From the NCBI GenBank assembly GCA_946811695.1, contig OX328123.1:45572517-45636516 (forward strand): DNA of 64,000 nt, written 5' to 3'. The notes under the pieces are model-generated. The model was not told the origin of the DNA, did no database searches, and saw only the letters and a program-made list of their open reading frames with translations. Below are positions 37,437 through 50,069 of the stretch, one piece after another. The first letter of the stretch is position 1; each line of letters opens with the position of its first letter. Both the position numbers and the translations under genes were made by a program. Origin of the DNA: Gonocerus acuteangulatus. Its lineage: Eukaryota > Arthropoda > Insecta > Hemiptera > Coreidae.

Positions 37437-37511
37437 GAGGACTAAAGTTGAGTCGACTATCCAACTAGTAGTCCTTCTAAGTCGGACTGCAAATCGAACT
37501 GTTAATACCTG
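37436..37511. mobile_element. Half of a family H (Harbinger-like) MITE
   Basis: GAGTCGACTATCCAACTAGT and the right end (AACTGTTAATACCTG) match the right half of 29409-29772. The left half is missing, apparently replaced by the (TA)n tract and the mariner-type element. Confidence 0.5.
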
Positions 37512-38029
37512 CTATATTAACCAGTGTGCATTGCCAAAAGGAATTGTGAAGAAAGTGAAAAAATAAGTCAATAACTGGTAGGACATTGATAAATTGGGAT
37601 TTAAATAACTGACGTTAGTAGGAGACGATTGGAGAACCATAGTTTCTTTCCAGGAGGGAATATGTAATGAGATTACCCACTACTTGCTTGTATTAATTTG
37701 AGAAAATACGGAGCTTTGCGAGTGTAAGAATATGAAGTCTCCCGAGGTAAAGGTAAATACGGATACTTATAAAAGAAGTAAACGGTTTTGGTGCTTATGA
37801 AATAAATTGAAGTGAAGAAATGCAATATAAAAATAATGGGTGACAAATTTTATTTATGCTCTTCAAAACGCTTTCGTTCTCTTCGACACTAAGTACTTAA
37901 ATAATTACATTATAACTCACATAATAATTGTGTTTTCTTTTGTTATGTTTTTTTAAATTGGGACACGCAAAGTATTCTCCGTGCACGAGTCATAAAACGA
38001 GTTCATTATAAATCATCAATTATTATCGT

Positions 38030-38215
38030 GTTGAATATCTCCGTGGTCTAGTTGCTAGCATGCTGTATTCGTCATGTAAAATATGTGGGTTCGAGTCCCA
38101 CCTATAGAAGGTTGACTTTACAGTTATGAGCTAGCTTAAAAAAATGCCCTCCTACACCAAACATGATTATAACCTGAAACAAATAGCACGGCACTAATGG
38201 TCTAGATGAAGATGT
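38030..38215 (+). mobile_element. tRNA-headed SINE
   Basis: Head: CTCCGTGGTCTAGTTGCTAG (A box) and GTGGGTTCGAGTCCCACC (perfect B box with its T stem), about 70 bp with tRNA-like spacing. Body: CCCTCCTACACC, then ATAACCTGAAACAAATAGCA and CGGCACTAATGGTCTAGATG. The body matches the core at 30.3 kb. The acceptor stem is poor, so a tRNA-derived SINE is more likely than a tRNA gene. The B box could still be functional. Confidence 0.7.
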
Positions 38216-38225
38216 ATGTCATTTA

Positions 38226-38265
<40 letters not shown>

Positions 38266-39140
38266 CTTTAAAATGTAATTATGAATTAATTGTTATAGTA
38301 TTAATGTTTAACATAACGAAAGCAGTGCTTTATTAACCTCTCTAATAATAATTATAACTTTATTTATTATAAGGAAATTGCTGTAAAAATTATATTTTGT
38401 AAGCAATACATAATATACATACATATATATAGATATGCAACAGCAAGCTTTAAAATAAAAGATGCTATGACCTTTATGCATATTATATTCCAGTAGCATG
38501 TTCTCCAGCGAACTTCCAGTATCTCTTTCCAAGTTTGATCAAGAGGCTATTTCAACTTAGTTCGGCATGGAGATAACCTCCTCAAATTTTCATATTGAAC
38601 GAGAAAGTTTCTCATCAAATTCCTAGGAAAATTTTATTATTACAAAACTGGGGTTCTTGGGGGCTTTTTAGAAACGTTCTAGACGTAGAATATCCATTTT
38701 TATGAGATAATTATTTACATTAATCATTGAAATGTAAAAAATATTTCATTGCGTGTAATTTATATACATTTGTGCGTGTGTGTATACATAATTTCACACC
38801 CAGATAAACGAACTATACTGTGCAAAAATGAATAGGGATATTTTTAATTACGTAGTATTTTGATTCACTAGCATTTTTATAATAAACTAAATTAATATTT
38901 ATTAGTAATTATTATGTTCTTTTTCCTGATGGATTTTTGTGAAAGTAAAACTCTAAATGAGAAAAAAATTGTTTCTCATGTAGGTTTTCAGTAACTTTCA
39001 TGTTTACTATGCTTAAGGAAATTTGTTACGTGGCCAGCTTGAGATAATAGCCATAGTAAAAGTAAATTAGGACATAATAAAGAATTTAACACATTAAGGA
39101 AAATTAAAAATAAAACAAAGCAACATAATTTGTAGTAAAG
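38216..39140. other. No gene recognised
   Basis: AT-rich with a (TA)n tract at 38226-38262; nothing identifiable. Confidence 0.5.
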
Positions 39141-40225
39141 CGGATAAAAGTCACTCGACGGTAATATTGGATAGATATGATTATGATGCTAAAGTGGTGT
39201 CCATGTTGTCTTCCGAGGGTTGGGAGCCGATGAAAAAGGATCCTACGGAAGATTACAAAGAGCAAATTAAAAGAACTCTCAAGTCCGTTTCTCTGAGGAA
39301 AAAGATCACATAATACAAATGCCGTTGCCACTTCTTTTATCCTTTAACACCAATAGTATATTTTAACTCAGCTCCTTCAGAAAAGCTGGCTAAGAAATTT
39401 ATACAACTTTTTAATAATCTGAAGGATTTTAAACCTGCTAACACTGTCATGAATAATACTGACGTCATCAAGAAATTGAATAACATCAATCCTGTGATTT
39501 TGCCGGAGAACAGGCTCCTTGCATCTTTCGATGTGACTAACATGCTCTCAAACATCCCGCCAGATCACGCAGTCAGCCTTTTTAAAAACGTTTTGAAGTA
39601 TTGAAGTATTGAATAACAGAAAAATCAATCCTGCAATCATTTCAGAATTTGTTGAATTGCTTAAAATTGGCTTACGCCAAAACTATTGCAAATTTCAGGG
39701 CGATTTTTTCAAACAAAACACAGGCCTTGTTATCGGTTATCCCGTTAGTCCGATAGCAGCTGACATGTTTATGAAATTTTTTAAGGCGTGTTTCATAAAA
39801 AACAGTAACAATCCATTCTGTAGCCAGATCAAATTTTGGTACAAGTATGTAGATGAAACATTGTTGGGGTTTTCCGGTTCTCAAGAAGAATTTACCGCTT
39901 TGTTGCAGTACGTCAATGGATGTCATTGGTCTATTCGATTCACGTCTGAATGGGAAGATGGGGGAGGGTTAAGCTTTTTAGATTTACGGATAACGAGGGA
40001 GAAGAAAGCTCACTCATTTAAAACATATAGGAAGCCCACCTACACAGATGTGATGATTCTATCCAATAGTCACAAGTTGTCTATTTTAATATTTTTAGTA
40101 GACAGGATGCTTTGGGTCCCACTTGGTAACGTAGACTACTAGGACGAACTCAATACCATAAAATACGTAGCGCAGTTGAATGGGGATGAAAAAACGTTAA
40201 TACGGAGGTAAACAGGAAAAGAGAC
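39141..40225 (+). pseudogene. Penelope-like reverse transcriptase pseudogene
   Basis: Plus-strand pieces in native order: KADKSHSTVILDRYDYDAKV and PMKKDPTEDYKEQIKRTL (N-terminal RT region), then FYPLTPIVYFNSAPSEKLAK (family 'PLRPIVS', with the expected YGLPKIHK line deleted), then LASFDVTNMLSNIPPDHAV (first catalytic Asp). A frame change near 39603 leads to FKQNTGLVIGYPVSPIAADM (family 'GLPMGSPLSP'), FWYKYVDETLLGFSG (family 'RYVDD', second Asp changed to Glu), GLSFLDLRITR and SFKTYRKPTYTD, then HKLSILIFLVDRMLWVPLGN. After a stop at 40139-40141 the family line DELNTIKYVAQLNGDEKTLI continues. No GIY-YIG endonuclease is seen. The longest open piece is 39609-40142. Not functional. Confidence 0.85.
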
Positions 40226-41940
40226 GCCCCAAAAAGATATATGGGAGGGACGGGGAAAAAGTTGAGACGAATAAAACATCCATCAAATGGTGTTCAATCT
40301 CATATATACAAGGCCTCTCGTACATGAGGAAGTCAAGGAATAAATGTGGAATCAAAAACCTTGGTTTCTTAAAATCCCTACCTACCCCCCCCCCCTAAAT
40401 TGTTAGTTTTGTTTAACGGGGTTTTGTCTCTGTTTACCTCACTTTTTAACTATTTTTTTTTTTTTTTTACTTTTTTCACGAAAGCTCAATGCCGTATTTT
40501 ATTTATTTTCCTTCCGTCCGATAATTCAATAAATGTATTTAATAGGGTCGCGATTTAATATATATAAAATATATGCAAATTGAAAATATTCGTAAGCACA
40601 CTTGAGCTCGTCTGTATAATATGGACGATACATTTGAAAAAAAAAATATCCTCTTTCCTTAGATATTATTTCAGTAAGAAAATAAATAAATAATACTATC
40701 TTTTTAAAAAAACTTTTTCGCAAATAACTCCAAATGAATTTAAATTTTTGACGATGTTCTATTATTAACAATGCTGAAATTTATTCACTCCAATATTACG
40801 TATGAAAAAATTAAAAAAAAAAATAGACTAAAAAAATAATTTAAATCAATCTTATTCCATGAATAAAATGTTGATTATACAATAAAAAAATCCGTCAAAT
40901 TTCGTTTAAATTGGTTTGATCGTTTTTGAATAACAATTTTGCAACTGTGGAATTAGTGAAATTGTTGCAAAATCTAAACAAAACGTATTAAATAAAAACT
41001 AAGGCACTCAAACTTTCAATAACATGTTATACACAAAAATCGGTCATTTAGAACGGGCTCAGAATTTTTTAAAAATTATATTATATAGATGTATATTTTA
41101 TTTCCTTTTTTTTCATACGTATTGCTCTAAAGAAAGGCAGGGAATGCATTTTAGAATATCTAAATTCAATTATTTACATGTCAGCTGCCACCTTGGGTAG
41201 GTCTCCAGCATGAATACATTCGGTGGTGTAAGCAAAGAGAAGTAAAACAAAAAAAATATTGTTTTCAAAGTAATCTTTTTATGTTAAAAATAAATCCGGA
41301 GATTTTTCGGTTTACGCATAACTCAATTAATGTTACCGCATAACTCAAAGCTGTTCCGACTTATTCCCGCAAAAAAATCCGTTCAACCTACGCCTCGGGC
41401 AAATTCGGAATGAGCTTAAAAAGAGTGAACAGGAAGAAAAAATATATATACGTACATATTATGTATTCTCTGAAAATATATGTTACCCAGCGAAAGATTC
41501 ATCTTGCTTCTTCATCAGAGATGTATTCATCTTGCATAAATACATGAGGCTAATGCGATTGCGCTAAGGTCATTTGGGCACGCAGGGTCAGGTCAAGTTT
41601 CCCAGAGGTAGGTGACCTTTCAACCTCCCAACTAACTCTGTTACCCTACAGGGATGTAACCTCTTCGACTTACATATGGGCTTGTACAACATATTTTGTT
41701 ACTTTTTTCCGAGATCATATACATGTTCTGTCGTAAAAGCACGTTATACAGTAGCTGCATACCTGAACATATACCTCAACAATATGGACATTGAAAGCCT
41801 TATATTATTACTATTACTAAGAGTATAATTACAAAGTGAACTTGAATAGATTTGATCTTTAATATTTTTTCAATTACAAAATTGATTTTTTTTTTTTTTT
41901 TAGTCACTAAATGTATGTAAAAACACACTATATTTTTAAA
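40226..41940. other. No gene recognised
   Basis: AT-rich; a C9 run at 40386-40394 and poly-T at about 40447-40468. No Penelope endonuclease could be found downstream of the RT pseudogene. Confidence 0.5.
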
Positions 41941-41944
41941 TAAC

Positions 41945-42050
41945 ATAGCGGGGAATCGTGCAAAAGAGAAACAGTCCGCTGCGAGCTTAATAAGGCTTAC
42001 TAATCGGTGTGCCCTAACTCGCAGTTTTTCTCTTTTGGACGTTTTGCCAT
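41945..42050. repeat. Short inverted repeat
   Basis: CAAAAGAGAAACAGTCCGCT then GCGAG at about 41962-41987 pairs with CTCGCAGTTTTTCTCTTTTG at 42019-42038. Just downstream, GACTGCTATTAAAAAG and CACTGCTATTAAAAAG form a short tandem. Could be a small MITE; ends not defined. Confidence 0.5.
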
Positions 42051-42329
42051 TAAACGGGCACTGCTATTAAAAAGCTGCTGGGTGACTGCTATTAAAAAGT
42101 ATAATGTGTTTTTAAATACATTTGTACATGTGTTTTTTGTTCTTATTTGCTAGTTTGTGGACGTTTTGTTTAACAAAAAACATGATTTGTTAAAAATCAA
42201 AATTAGGTATATTTTTTACTTTCAATCAATTTATTTATTAATTTAATGTAATTACATTCTGTAAAATAAGAATACATTTTGTAATGTGCTCACATAAACA
42301 TAAGAAAGAAAAAAAAATCACGCACCAAC

Positions 42330-42540
42330 GGCCCCCTTGTCTCCTCGGGTAAGCGAAATGCTAGGGACAGCCGTACTCCATTTCTCAACCAGCAGCAGTA
42401 GGAAGTACTGGAGCTGGAAAAGGGACGAGAGACTGCAGACACTCAAGGGGCTTGTGGGAAGAAGATAACCTCCGTTATCACTCCCTTGTATTGCTTAAAG
42501 CAGATCGCGGCGCCACATCCTGGTCAACTGGCGTGAATTA
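42330..42540. other. GC-richer unclassified stretch
   Basis: About 200 bp that stands out in base composition (ACGGCCCCCTTGTCTCCTCG to GGTCAACTGGCGTGAATTAG). No open frame, tRNA or rRNA match by eye; possibly a SINE or MITE of another family. Confidence 0.35.
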
Positions 42541-42572
42541 GGTACATTAAAATAAATTATATTAATGAACAA

Positions 42573-42757
42573 TGACTCAAGATATCGCACTAGTATTTCT
42601 AAAGTGACACAACTCAAAAATCGGTGTGTTTCAGTTTAACTATGAAACACATGCTAAATATTTCTTTATCAACCATCAAAACTGTATATTCCAGAGCTGG
42701 GACACCAGAAGACACTTTTTTAGTTGTGTCGCCTTAGAAATATTAGTGCGATGTATA
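42573..42757. mobile_element. Small foldback MITE
   Basis: About 33-bp arms: ATCGCACTAGTATTTCTAAA then GTGACACAACT on the left, and the complement of ATCGCACTAATATTTCTAAG then GCGACACAACT on the right. 185 bp in total, no coding content. Confidence 0.6.
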
Positions 42758-42865
42758 CAAATCTAATGTTTTTTTAAAAATTAATTTCAGAAATATTCTT
42801 TTGAAAAGAGGCCAAATAGCTAGAGAAAATTAAGAATGCTATAAAAAGAAATATAAAATTTCATG

Positions 42866-42869
<4 letters not shown>

Positions 42870-42920
<51 letters not shown>
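42870..42920. repeat. (TA)n-(TG)n compound microsatellite
   Basis: About 33 bp of TA followed by nine TG units. Confidence 0.9.
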
Positions 42921-42921
<1 letters not shown>

Positions 42922-43009
42922 AATTTTACATTTTTTTAATCGCATTCTTTATTTTATCTAGTTCTTTGGCCTCTTTAATACATGAAAATTTGAACAGAGG
43001 CCAAAAGTA

Positions 43010-43165
43010 TCACGTATGTAGGATTCATAAAGATTTGAAGAACTTGTTAAAAAATTCTGTCAAGAATGTTAGCTCAATATATTGTATGATGATATAGTAT
43101 ATTTATAACAAAAATTTTATGAATTCCATTGCATTTTTACAAAGGAGGAACTTCGGAAGCTAGTT
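43010..43165 (+). repeat. Family B-like 3' module
   Basis: TAGGATTCATAAAGATTTGAAGAA-like line, a TTAAAAAATTCTGTCAAGAA line and TTAGCTCAATAT match the B1/B2 end in order; a GGAGGAACTTCGGAAGCTAG line about 60 bp further resembles the terminal hairpin. Decayed. Confidence 0.5.
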
Positions 43166-44149
43166 AGTCCTACTAGAATGAATGAAGTTGGTAAACAAAA
43201 ATATGGCACTTGTTTCAGCAATAGTTCTGAATTTATCAGAATTTCAATATATAGGTTTTTTTCTTTATTTTATTTATATAATTTATTTAATGAGAGTTCA
43301 CAAGGTGGTGATTTGCCTAGTGAAGCTAGGATATCCATTCCAGCTAGGAGAACTATCATTTACAAACGATGGAAGAAGATTTTAACTATTATACTGCTGA
43401 ATACTCAGAGGCGAAAACTACTCAATCATGCTAAGCATTATTTATGATGAAATTCTGATAAATTTAAAACTATTACTGAAATGAGTACCATATATTTGTT
43501 TAATAATTTATTTTATTTATTTGTTTTGTAATACATTACAAGTTAATGTGGATTACCAATGTTTTAGATTTAAAAAATACATTGTTTTAGTTAGTATCTC
43601 CATTGCTATAGTTCTACCAAACCCAAAAGCCACGCACATATTGTATAAATATAATATTAACAGATAAATGATTCTACTAACGCATTTCTAATGGGTTCTC
43701 ATCCCTGAATCAATACTAAATTTGAATTTGATGTTTATTTACTGATGTAGTATTGACAAGGAAACATAACCCTAGACTTGGTGAGTCTGAGGAATATGTA
43801 GTGGGATAACAGGATTCTGGAGGAATGGATCTCCCTAACTAGGTTCGTCCAACTAGACCAAAGCAGGATGAGCAAGCACTGCTTCAAGTCAAGTCAAGAT
43901 GACTTGGCTTCCAACTCCTCAACAAACCAAGTCTACAAGTAATTTGGTTGAACTGCGGTCCCTCCAAGACCAATATATGCAGATATACAGTAATTAGATA
44001 TATTCATAAAAACGTAACGTTAACTTTGGAGGGATTTGTCTAGTAATATTCCAGTTCTGTTAGCAACTTTTGAACGTACCCTTATTAGGGTAACCCAGGG
44101 TACACAATTTCCGGTATTCGAAAAAAAAACTGGCAAATTACACAGGAAA

Positions 44150-44380
44150 ATATTGTCCCTACCATGCCAAACTATCGAATATGCAAATCGGAGGAAACTA
44201 GAGCACGAACATATTCTATCCATTGATATATTGAAAAATGGTATTTTTCGATACTTTATTTAAGGCATTAAAGGCCATTTTACAGGGGTTAGAGTTGCGA
44301 CAATTTACGACAAGCCGTAACGTCCACACGTCTCGAATCAGAAAAACGGGTTTCTGCAAATAAATGGTGGGGACGATATT
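44150..44380. mobile_element. MITE, family E, copy 2
   Basis: ATATTGTCCCTACCATGCCA on the left pairs with the right end ATGGTGGGGACGATATT. The interior matches 9313-9576, including GAACATATTCTATCCATTGA and TACTTTATTTAAGGCATTAA. Right arm partly replaced. Confidence 0.65.
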
Positions 44381-44648
44381 ATGATTGCGAAGAATTATTT
44401 AATTATGTTTTGTATGTCTTTTTATGAAAACCTATCACGAGCGCAGGACTGTTCAGCAGGATAGTTTGGGTCTTATAAGAAAAAAGAGATATTTTTGTAA
44501 CTTTATTGATTCTACTAGAACTAGCTGCTTGAGTTCCTCTATTGTATGAATGGAATGGACTTCATATATTTAATCTGTTAAATATAATTTTTATTAATCA
44601 CTTCAAAAAATATATACTTCAAATAGTCTGTATAATTAAAAGTCACAG

Positions 44649-44650
<2 letters not shown>

Positions 44651-44709
<59 letters not shown>
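44651..44709. repeat. 59-bp poly-A run
   Basis: Uninterrupted A run, the longest homopolymer in the window. The upstream sequence (to about 44400) shows no recognised retroelement body. Confidence 0.95.
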
Positions 44710-44712
<3 letters not shown>

Positions 44713-45540
44713 TGGCCTATGTTTCTTTATGTTTTTTTAAATTACTAAAAAAAAACAAGGAATAGCTGTGTAAACGGCTTTTCGATGCATCTGTGTAAAA
44801 ACACGTTTTATCTGCATATTTCCCTAAATCCCCCCCCCAAAAAAGGCACTTTAATTTATTAAAGTAGTATAGGAGAGGGGTAATTTAGCTTGGAGAGTGT
44901 GCTCAGCATTCAACAAAACTATTTCCTTTAGTCTAAACTAAAAAAATAAAATAAATAAAAATTGTCTACTTTAGGCAGAAGAGGTGCCGACATTTTAGAT
45001 CACAAATAATGAAGGAGATAGTGTTTCTTTGATTATCGTTGATATTATTCGTCCTGCGGGGAAAGAAGAGAATCAATAACAGGTGGTTGATAAGTTTAAG
45101 GATTAAGAGATAATCAGATCTCACCTCGCAGTTCTTTATGGGCACCCATTTCATTCATAACTGTCCACATAATTTGCAAAATGTACTCTTGTGATGAAAT
45201 TGTGGATATGGAGTTGGTGCTTGGTGAAAAAAACAAAAATCAAGCAAATAAATAAATCATTTGCATAGGTTGGAAATATCCCCAAATAAAAATTACTCTC
45301 CCACATCAATAATAATATTGTTAACAATAATTGCATTTTTCTGCATGTTTAAAAATAATTTGGTGAATTTTCTACAATTTGAGTTGAAATGAAGTGATGA
45401 ACACAGCAAGTTTTGATTTATGAAGTGCTTAGAGTAGCAGGTAGTGACAGACAACGGATAACGAAGGGCTAGGTGCTAACATGGGTTGGGGTAGGATTTA
45501 GTGACAGGAACCGCCAATCACCAGGCATCAAGTTCCATTT
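44710..45540. other. No gene recognised
   Basis: AT-rich sequence between the poly-A run and the inverted family A copy. Short minus-strand frames at 44966-45154 and 45151-45336 carry no motif. Confidence 0.5.
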
Positions 45541-46750
45541 TTAGCGCGGTTCCTCCCTCCCCCATAGGGAGGAACCCCGCTTATAAGGTTGATACAATGA
45601 AACAATCCGGAAGTGCCGACAAGAAAATTTCGCGTTTCAGAACCCCTAGAGACCGAAAATAACGGTGGTTCAAATTTGTATATATATATAAATGTATATA
45701 TTTATTTATATATATATTTGTCTGTTCGCTCATTTCTGGCTTCCCTGATGGTCCGATTTTGATGAAATTTGGTACAAAAATCTGTCGTCCAATTTGAAAG
45801 GTCAAGTTCGTTAACCAGCAAAATCCGCCCACTGGAAGATGGCGTTTGGGGCGAAATTCGCGCAAAAAAAATCGTAACGCTTACGTTTTTGAGTTCATAA
45901 GCTTGTAAGTACTCTTTTTATAGGCTTCTTGGGCTAGGAAAACGAATGGAACCATTTTCAAGGCGATAGCTTTAACCGTTTTCGAGAAAACTGAAAAAAT
46001 AATTTTTGAATGCCGTTTTTGGTTTGGGTACTTAGAATCATGGGATTCAGTTGAAACATTTACTGCATGTTCTACTTTCATTAAAACTAATATGTTGAAA
46101 TTTTGGTTGCGTTTGGAGTTAAGGAAGGGTTAGAATAAAATATTTTATTAACAGACATAAAAACGTTTTGGTAACTTTGTATACATTCCTTAATATCTCG
46201 AAAAAAGGTTGAGAATTTGGGAAACGGAAGAATACCATTAGAAAGCTTACTAAATGCTCTACAATAAAGGTTCTAATGAAAGTTTCGATTAGGCGATGTC
46301 AATCGGAGAAATAAGTGCTTAAAACTTTAAAGTAATTGATTTCGCTTATTCGAACTGTTCTTTTTGTCTTTGATTTTGATACTTAAAATTATGGAATTCA
46401 GTTGAAACATTTTCTGCATGTTTGAATTTCATCAACACTAATATGTTAAAATTTTGGTTACGTTTGGAGCTAAGGAAGGATTAGAATAAAATATTTTATT
46501 AACAGACATGAAATGTTTTGGGAACTTCGTATACATTCCCTAATATCTCGAAGACGGTTAGGAATATTGGTAAACGGAGGGTTACCATGCGAAAGCTTAC
46601 TAAATGTTCTACAAAAAAGATTCTGAAACAATTTTTGATTAGGCTTTGTCAATCGGAGAAATATGTGCTTAAACTTAAAGTAATTGATTTCGTTTATTCG
46701 AACGGTTCTTTTTGTTTGTTTTTATTCCTTGTTATTTTTTAATTGCTTAA
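45541..46750 (-). mobile_element. Family A interspersed element, copy A3, with partial tandem duplication
   Basis: Inverted copy, CTAA end at 45541-45544. Close to A1 over the shared part (the 66-codon frame differs at one residue). Here the microsatellite is short (about 45680-45718, (TA)n broken by AATG), so length differs greatly between copies. The 5' part is present twice in tandem (about 46000-46330 and 46375-46740: TTTTGGTTACGTTTGGAG-type and TCTCCGATTGACA-type lines repeat), so the unit can duplicate internally. Confidence 0.75.
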
Positions 46751-48785
46751 AGTTGGATAATGTATTTGACAATAAAACAGATTAATTAAAATAAGAAAAA
46801 CAATTCATTGTTAAAAATATATCAGGCTGTACCGTATGAAATGTCAGTTTTGGATTTGTCGATTTCCTTCAAATGTCTTGAAACTGTCGAGGCTCCTACT
46901 CCGAGTTCTTTGGCATATTCCCTAGTGTTTTTAATTTTTTATAGTAGTCAAATGTATTTGTCAATAAAACAGGATACGTATAATTAGAATCAATATTTTG
47001 TTTGTTAGAATTCGAAGATGCAGTATGAATATCTAGATTACAGTACTGGTGTTGATTTCGTTCTTTAGAATTATTCTTGGTATTCCCTATTTTCATCTGT
47101 TACCCATAGTTTTTTATTGTTAGTAGGTTTTTCTTATTGATTATAGAATATAAATCTATTTGGCTATAAAACAGGATACGTAAAATTAGTGACAATATTT
47201 CGGAGATTTCTGAGCGAAATGCCTTTAAGATTTTCTACCACCACGAACGGCTTTTTTCCTCTATTTTTATCCACTAGATAGGCTTTATTTTGCATATTAT
47301 TCTATATAAGTTTTATTCAGCAGGGGATTCTGATGAAATGTCGTGTTTTTGCTGTGGATTTTAAATACGATGTATCTAAGATTGGATAACATTAGCGAGT
47401 CTACATAGTTAAGAACCGAAGACGGAGGATTACTTCTTGCTATGATTTAGTCTACATATGTATATTAAGTCCTAAATCCAAAAAATAAACTTCACAGCGG
47501 TTAGATACTATTAGCGAATATGGCGGTTCAATGCCCGTAGAAACAAGGGGGCCGCAGGAAATTTACCCGCTAAGAGTTAATCCTCAAGAGCTGTAAATAT
47601 ACCCCAGGTATCTGCCGACACAAATACAAAGCCTAGGCGGAGAGCACCCCAAAAACTCAGTTCCAAACATAAGGTTATATACTAAATATTCATAAAGACT
47701 ACTTAGTTGTAAACCGATTCATCAATTAGCAATCAATAGTTTTCAACAAAGGTTATATACTAAATATTGATAAAAAGTATTTAATTAGAAAAAAAAACAA
47801 TATTCCACAAGAATTGTTTTTGGTCCATTTGTGTCTACTCCATAGACTTAATTAGGTATATTATTCTATTGTAGTTGGGCAACTAAACTTTCTTATATTT
47901 TGTTAAATAAGGTTTTTTGCTTGACTTGTTATTCGTCAAGACTTTTATTTGTCCTTGTGTATTTACTAGATAGGTTTTATTCGGCATATTATTCTATATA
48001 GGCTATATTAGGCAGGGTATTCTACTCAATCATGTGTACTTCTTCTTGATCCTTCTGTACTTGGGCTTATATAAAACAATTTCGGAGGGGGGGGGGCTGA
48101 GACCATTTCCAGGGTATGGAATACTAAATATTTAGAGCTTGGAATAGTTTTAGGCAACTAAAACGCTATTACACGTAAAATAAAATATGTTTTATGAACT
48201 AAGTGATCTTATTTAATTTATTTTTAAGGGTTTTACGAGAAGTTTTTATCATCAATTCAAAACTTCCGGAGGGGCTGCAGCCCCCTCAGCCCCCCCCCTC
48301 ATATACGCCCATGCTTCTGTATCCTCTAGAAAGGCTTTATTAGGCATGTTTTGTATTGATTTATAGAGCTTTGCTTTAGAATGGGAGCCAGATTCTGTAA
48401 TTTCCGCTTCTGTGTAAAAGTTAGCTACTGTCGGTGTCCCTGACGCCTTAATATCACTTTTATTCGAGATGTTCGAGAGGATTTTGACAAGTTTCACGAG
48501 ATATATTAAAAAAAAAAAAGTTTATTTCTTTTCTAAGCTTATCAAATGGCACTAGGGACATGAACGGAACCGCGCTAAGATGCTGCAGTTCCTGCGAGTC
48601 AGACTTTTTATTTAAGCACCCTCTCTGATTTACATTAGTGTAATATGTAGAGTTAGTAGCTCTAAACCAAAAGTAAATTTGAAAAATACTGTATTTTTCT
48701 CTCTTACACCGTGATATCAATTTCTTGTTAGCTAAGTTGTCAATAATTATTATGACAGTATAATTGACCCTACCCCTTTTTTTAT
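46751..48785. other. No gene recognised; unclassified repeat end near 48.1-48.3 kb
   Basis: AT-rich. Repeated ATTATTCTATATAGGTTTTATT-type lines at about 47.1-48.0 kb suggest a local diverged tandem. CGGAGGGGGGGGGGCTGAGA at 48083 (+) and, inverted at 48265-48310, GGGGGGGCTGAGGGGGCTGC followed by AGCCCCTCCGG look like the ends of another transposon type; not resolved. Confidence 0.4.
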
Positions 48786-48790
48786 TATTT

Positions 48791-49095
48791 ACTAGCTGTT
48801 ACCCAGTGTGCCATGCTACACCAACTTTATATTATATAGTTGTAAGGAACAAACATACAGGCGGTAGATTTTGTTCACCTTGCCTATGACACTTCCCGTA
48901 TCAAGACCTACCTGTGTGCCAAGTTTGGTCAACGTCGGTCAAACGGTGTGGAATTGTATTAGGAAAAAACAGACAGACAGAAAGCTGGCAGATGATTTTG
49001 ACCTAGCCTATGACACTCCCCGTATCAACCCCTACCTGAGTGCCAAGTTTGGTCATAATCGCTAAAAAGCTGTGTATTTATATGAGGAACAAATT
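48791..49095 (+). mobile_element. Family C repeat, copy 2 (truncated)
   Basis: Starts ACTAGCTGTTACCCAGTGTG, contains two unit copies with GTGCCAAGTTTGGTCAACGT and CAAACGGTGTGGAATTGTAT lines and an (CAGA)n stretch. The 3' TATATAGATTA end is missing. Confidence 0.65.
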
Positions 49096-49815
49096 GAATG
49101 GCTTTTTCTTTTTTGTTCCACAATATAGTATCCTTATACTGTGGGAGTTCATTTAGGTTCTGCAAGTCCAATACTGCCTGCATTACAATCAAAGTAATAT
49201 ACATTTTTTTTTAAGTATAATAATAATATTAAAATAGAGAAATATGATAGCGTAATGATAACAACTATATAATAATACAAATAAAAATAGTAACAATAAT
49301 ATTGAAAAAGAAACAAATTATAATATCAAAATTATAAATTAATGGAAAGAAATACAAAAAAAAAGAATGAATAAAAATGAATTAAATAAAATAAAATAAC
49401 TCATTAATGAAAAGAAAACGTCCGTTCTTGCAATGGCTTATTCTTGCGATTGTTAAAACAAAATTCAATCAGGATTGTGACATGAGAAACTGTTCAATTA
49501 TTTACAGCAGCATTATTTTTCAAAAACAAATGCACTACTTTTCTCATTTGTTCCGATACTAAACATAAAGGTATGAATTCTGTATTCGCACTTTTGATAA
49601 GATTATATGATATAATAATAAAAAATAATGATTTGTCAAAATGAAATTATTTACAGTGATAATCTATCGTCTCAGTTTAAAAATAAATATATGTCAAGAT
49701 TGCTTTAGATACATTCAGAAAAATTTCACAAAAAGTTTTAGCGGAAATATTTTACTACAGCTCATGAAAAACGTGTAGTAGATAGGGTGGGAGAAATAGT
49801 AAAATTCTTGGTCTC
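49096..49815. other. No gene recognised
   Basis: Very AT-rich, many AATAATAATA words; nothing identifiable. Confidence 0.5.
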
Positions 49816-49817
49816 TA

Positions 49818-50069
49818 ATGGAAGTTATGAGCAAATCTGAAACTAAAAATGTAAAAATCCCAGTAGAGTTTGCTAATGTTGCATCTAGTTTAATGACAAA
49901 CACTACAATTCTCCGTATGACCCAAGCAGATATTGAGCCTGCTATAAGTTCGGACAGTCCATGGGTTACTGTTAAAGAGATAGTTTTTATTAAGCAAATG
50001 CATGTGATAAAATGCAATTCGCAAATCAAAAATTCAACTATGGAAAACAAACTGAAACCAGCAACTTAA
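49818..50069 (+). CDS. Hypothetical open frame, source of a local repeat
   Basis: An 83-codon frame beginning MEVMSKSETKNVKIPVEFAN. The second half (SSDSPWVTVKEIVFIKQMHV) matches DNA at about 50930 and 51219, where the frame is broken (CCATGGGTTAATGTTGAAG, AAGCAAATGCATGAGATAAA). It might be an exon-like unit that was duplicated, or one more copy of a non-coding repeat. No known domain. No clear splice sites flank it. Confidence 0.25.
   Translation: MEVMSKSETKNVKIPVEFANVASSLMTNTTILRMTQADIEPAISSDSPWVTVKEIVFIKQMHVIKCNSQIKNSTMENKLKPAT

Noticed and set aside
38034..38110. Possible tRNA gene (plus strand)
   Set aside because: Perfect B box and T stem but a poor acceptor stem, and a body shared with other SINEs follows.
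41470..41530. Fourth hammerhead-like motif (CTGATGA on the minus strand)
   Set aside because: CTGATGAAG is present, but no GAAA strand with a pairing stem II follows on the same strand.
43178..43447. 89-codon open frame
   Set aside because: AT-rich, no motif, overlapped by another frame of similar length; directly after a B-like repeat end.
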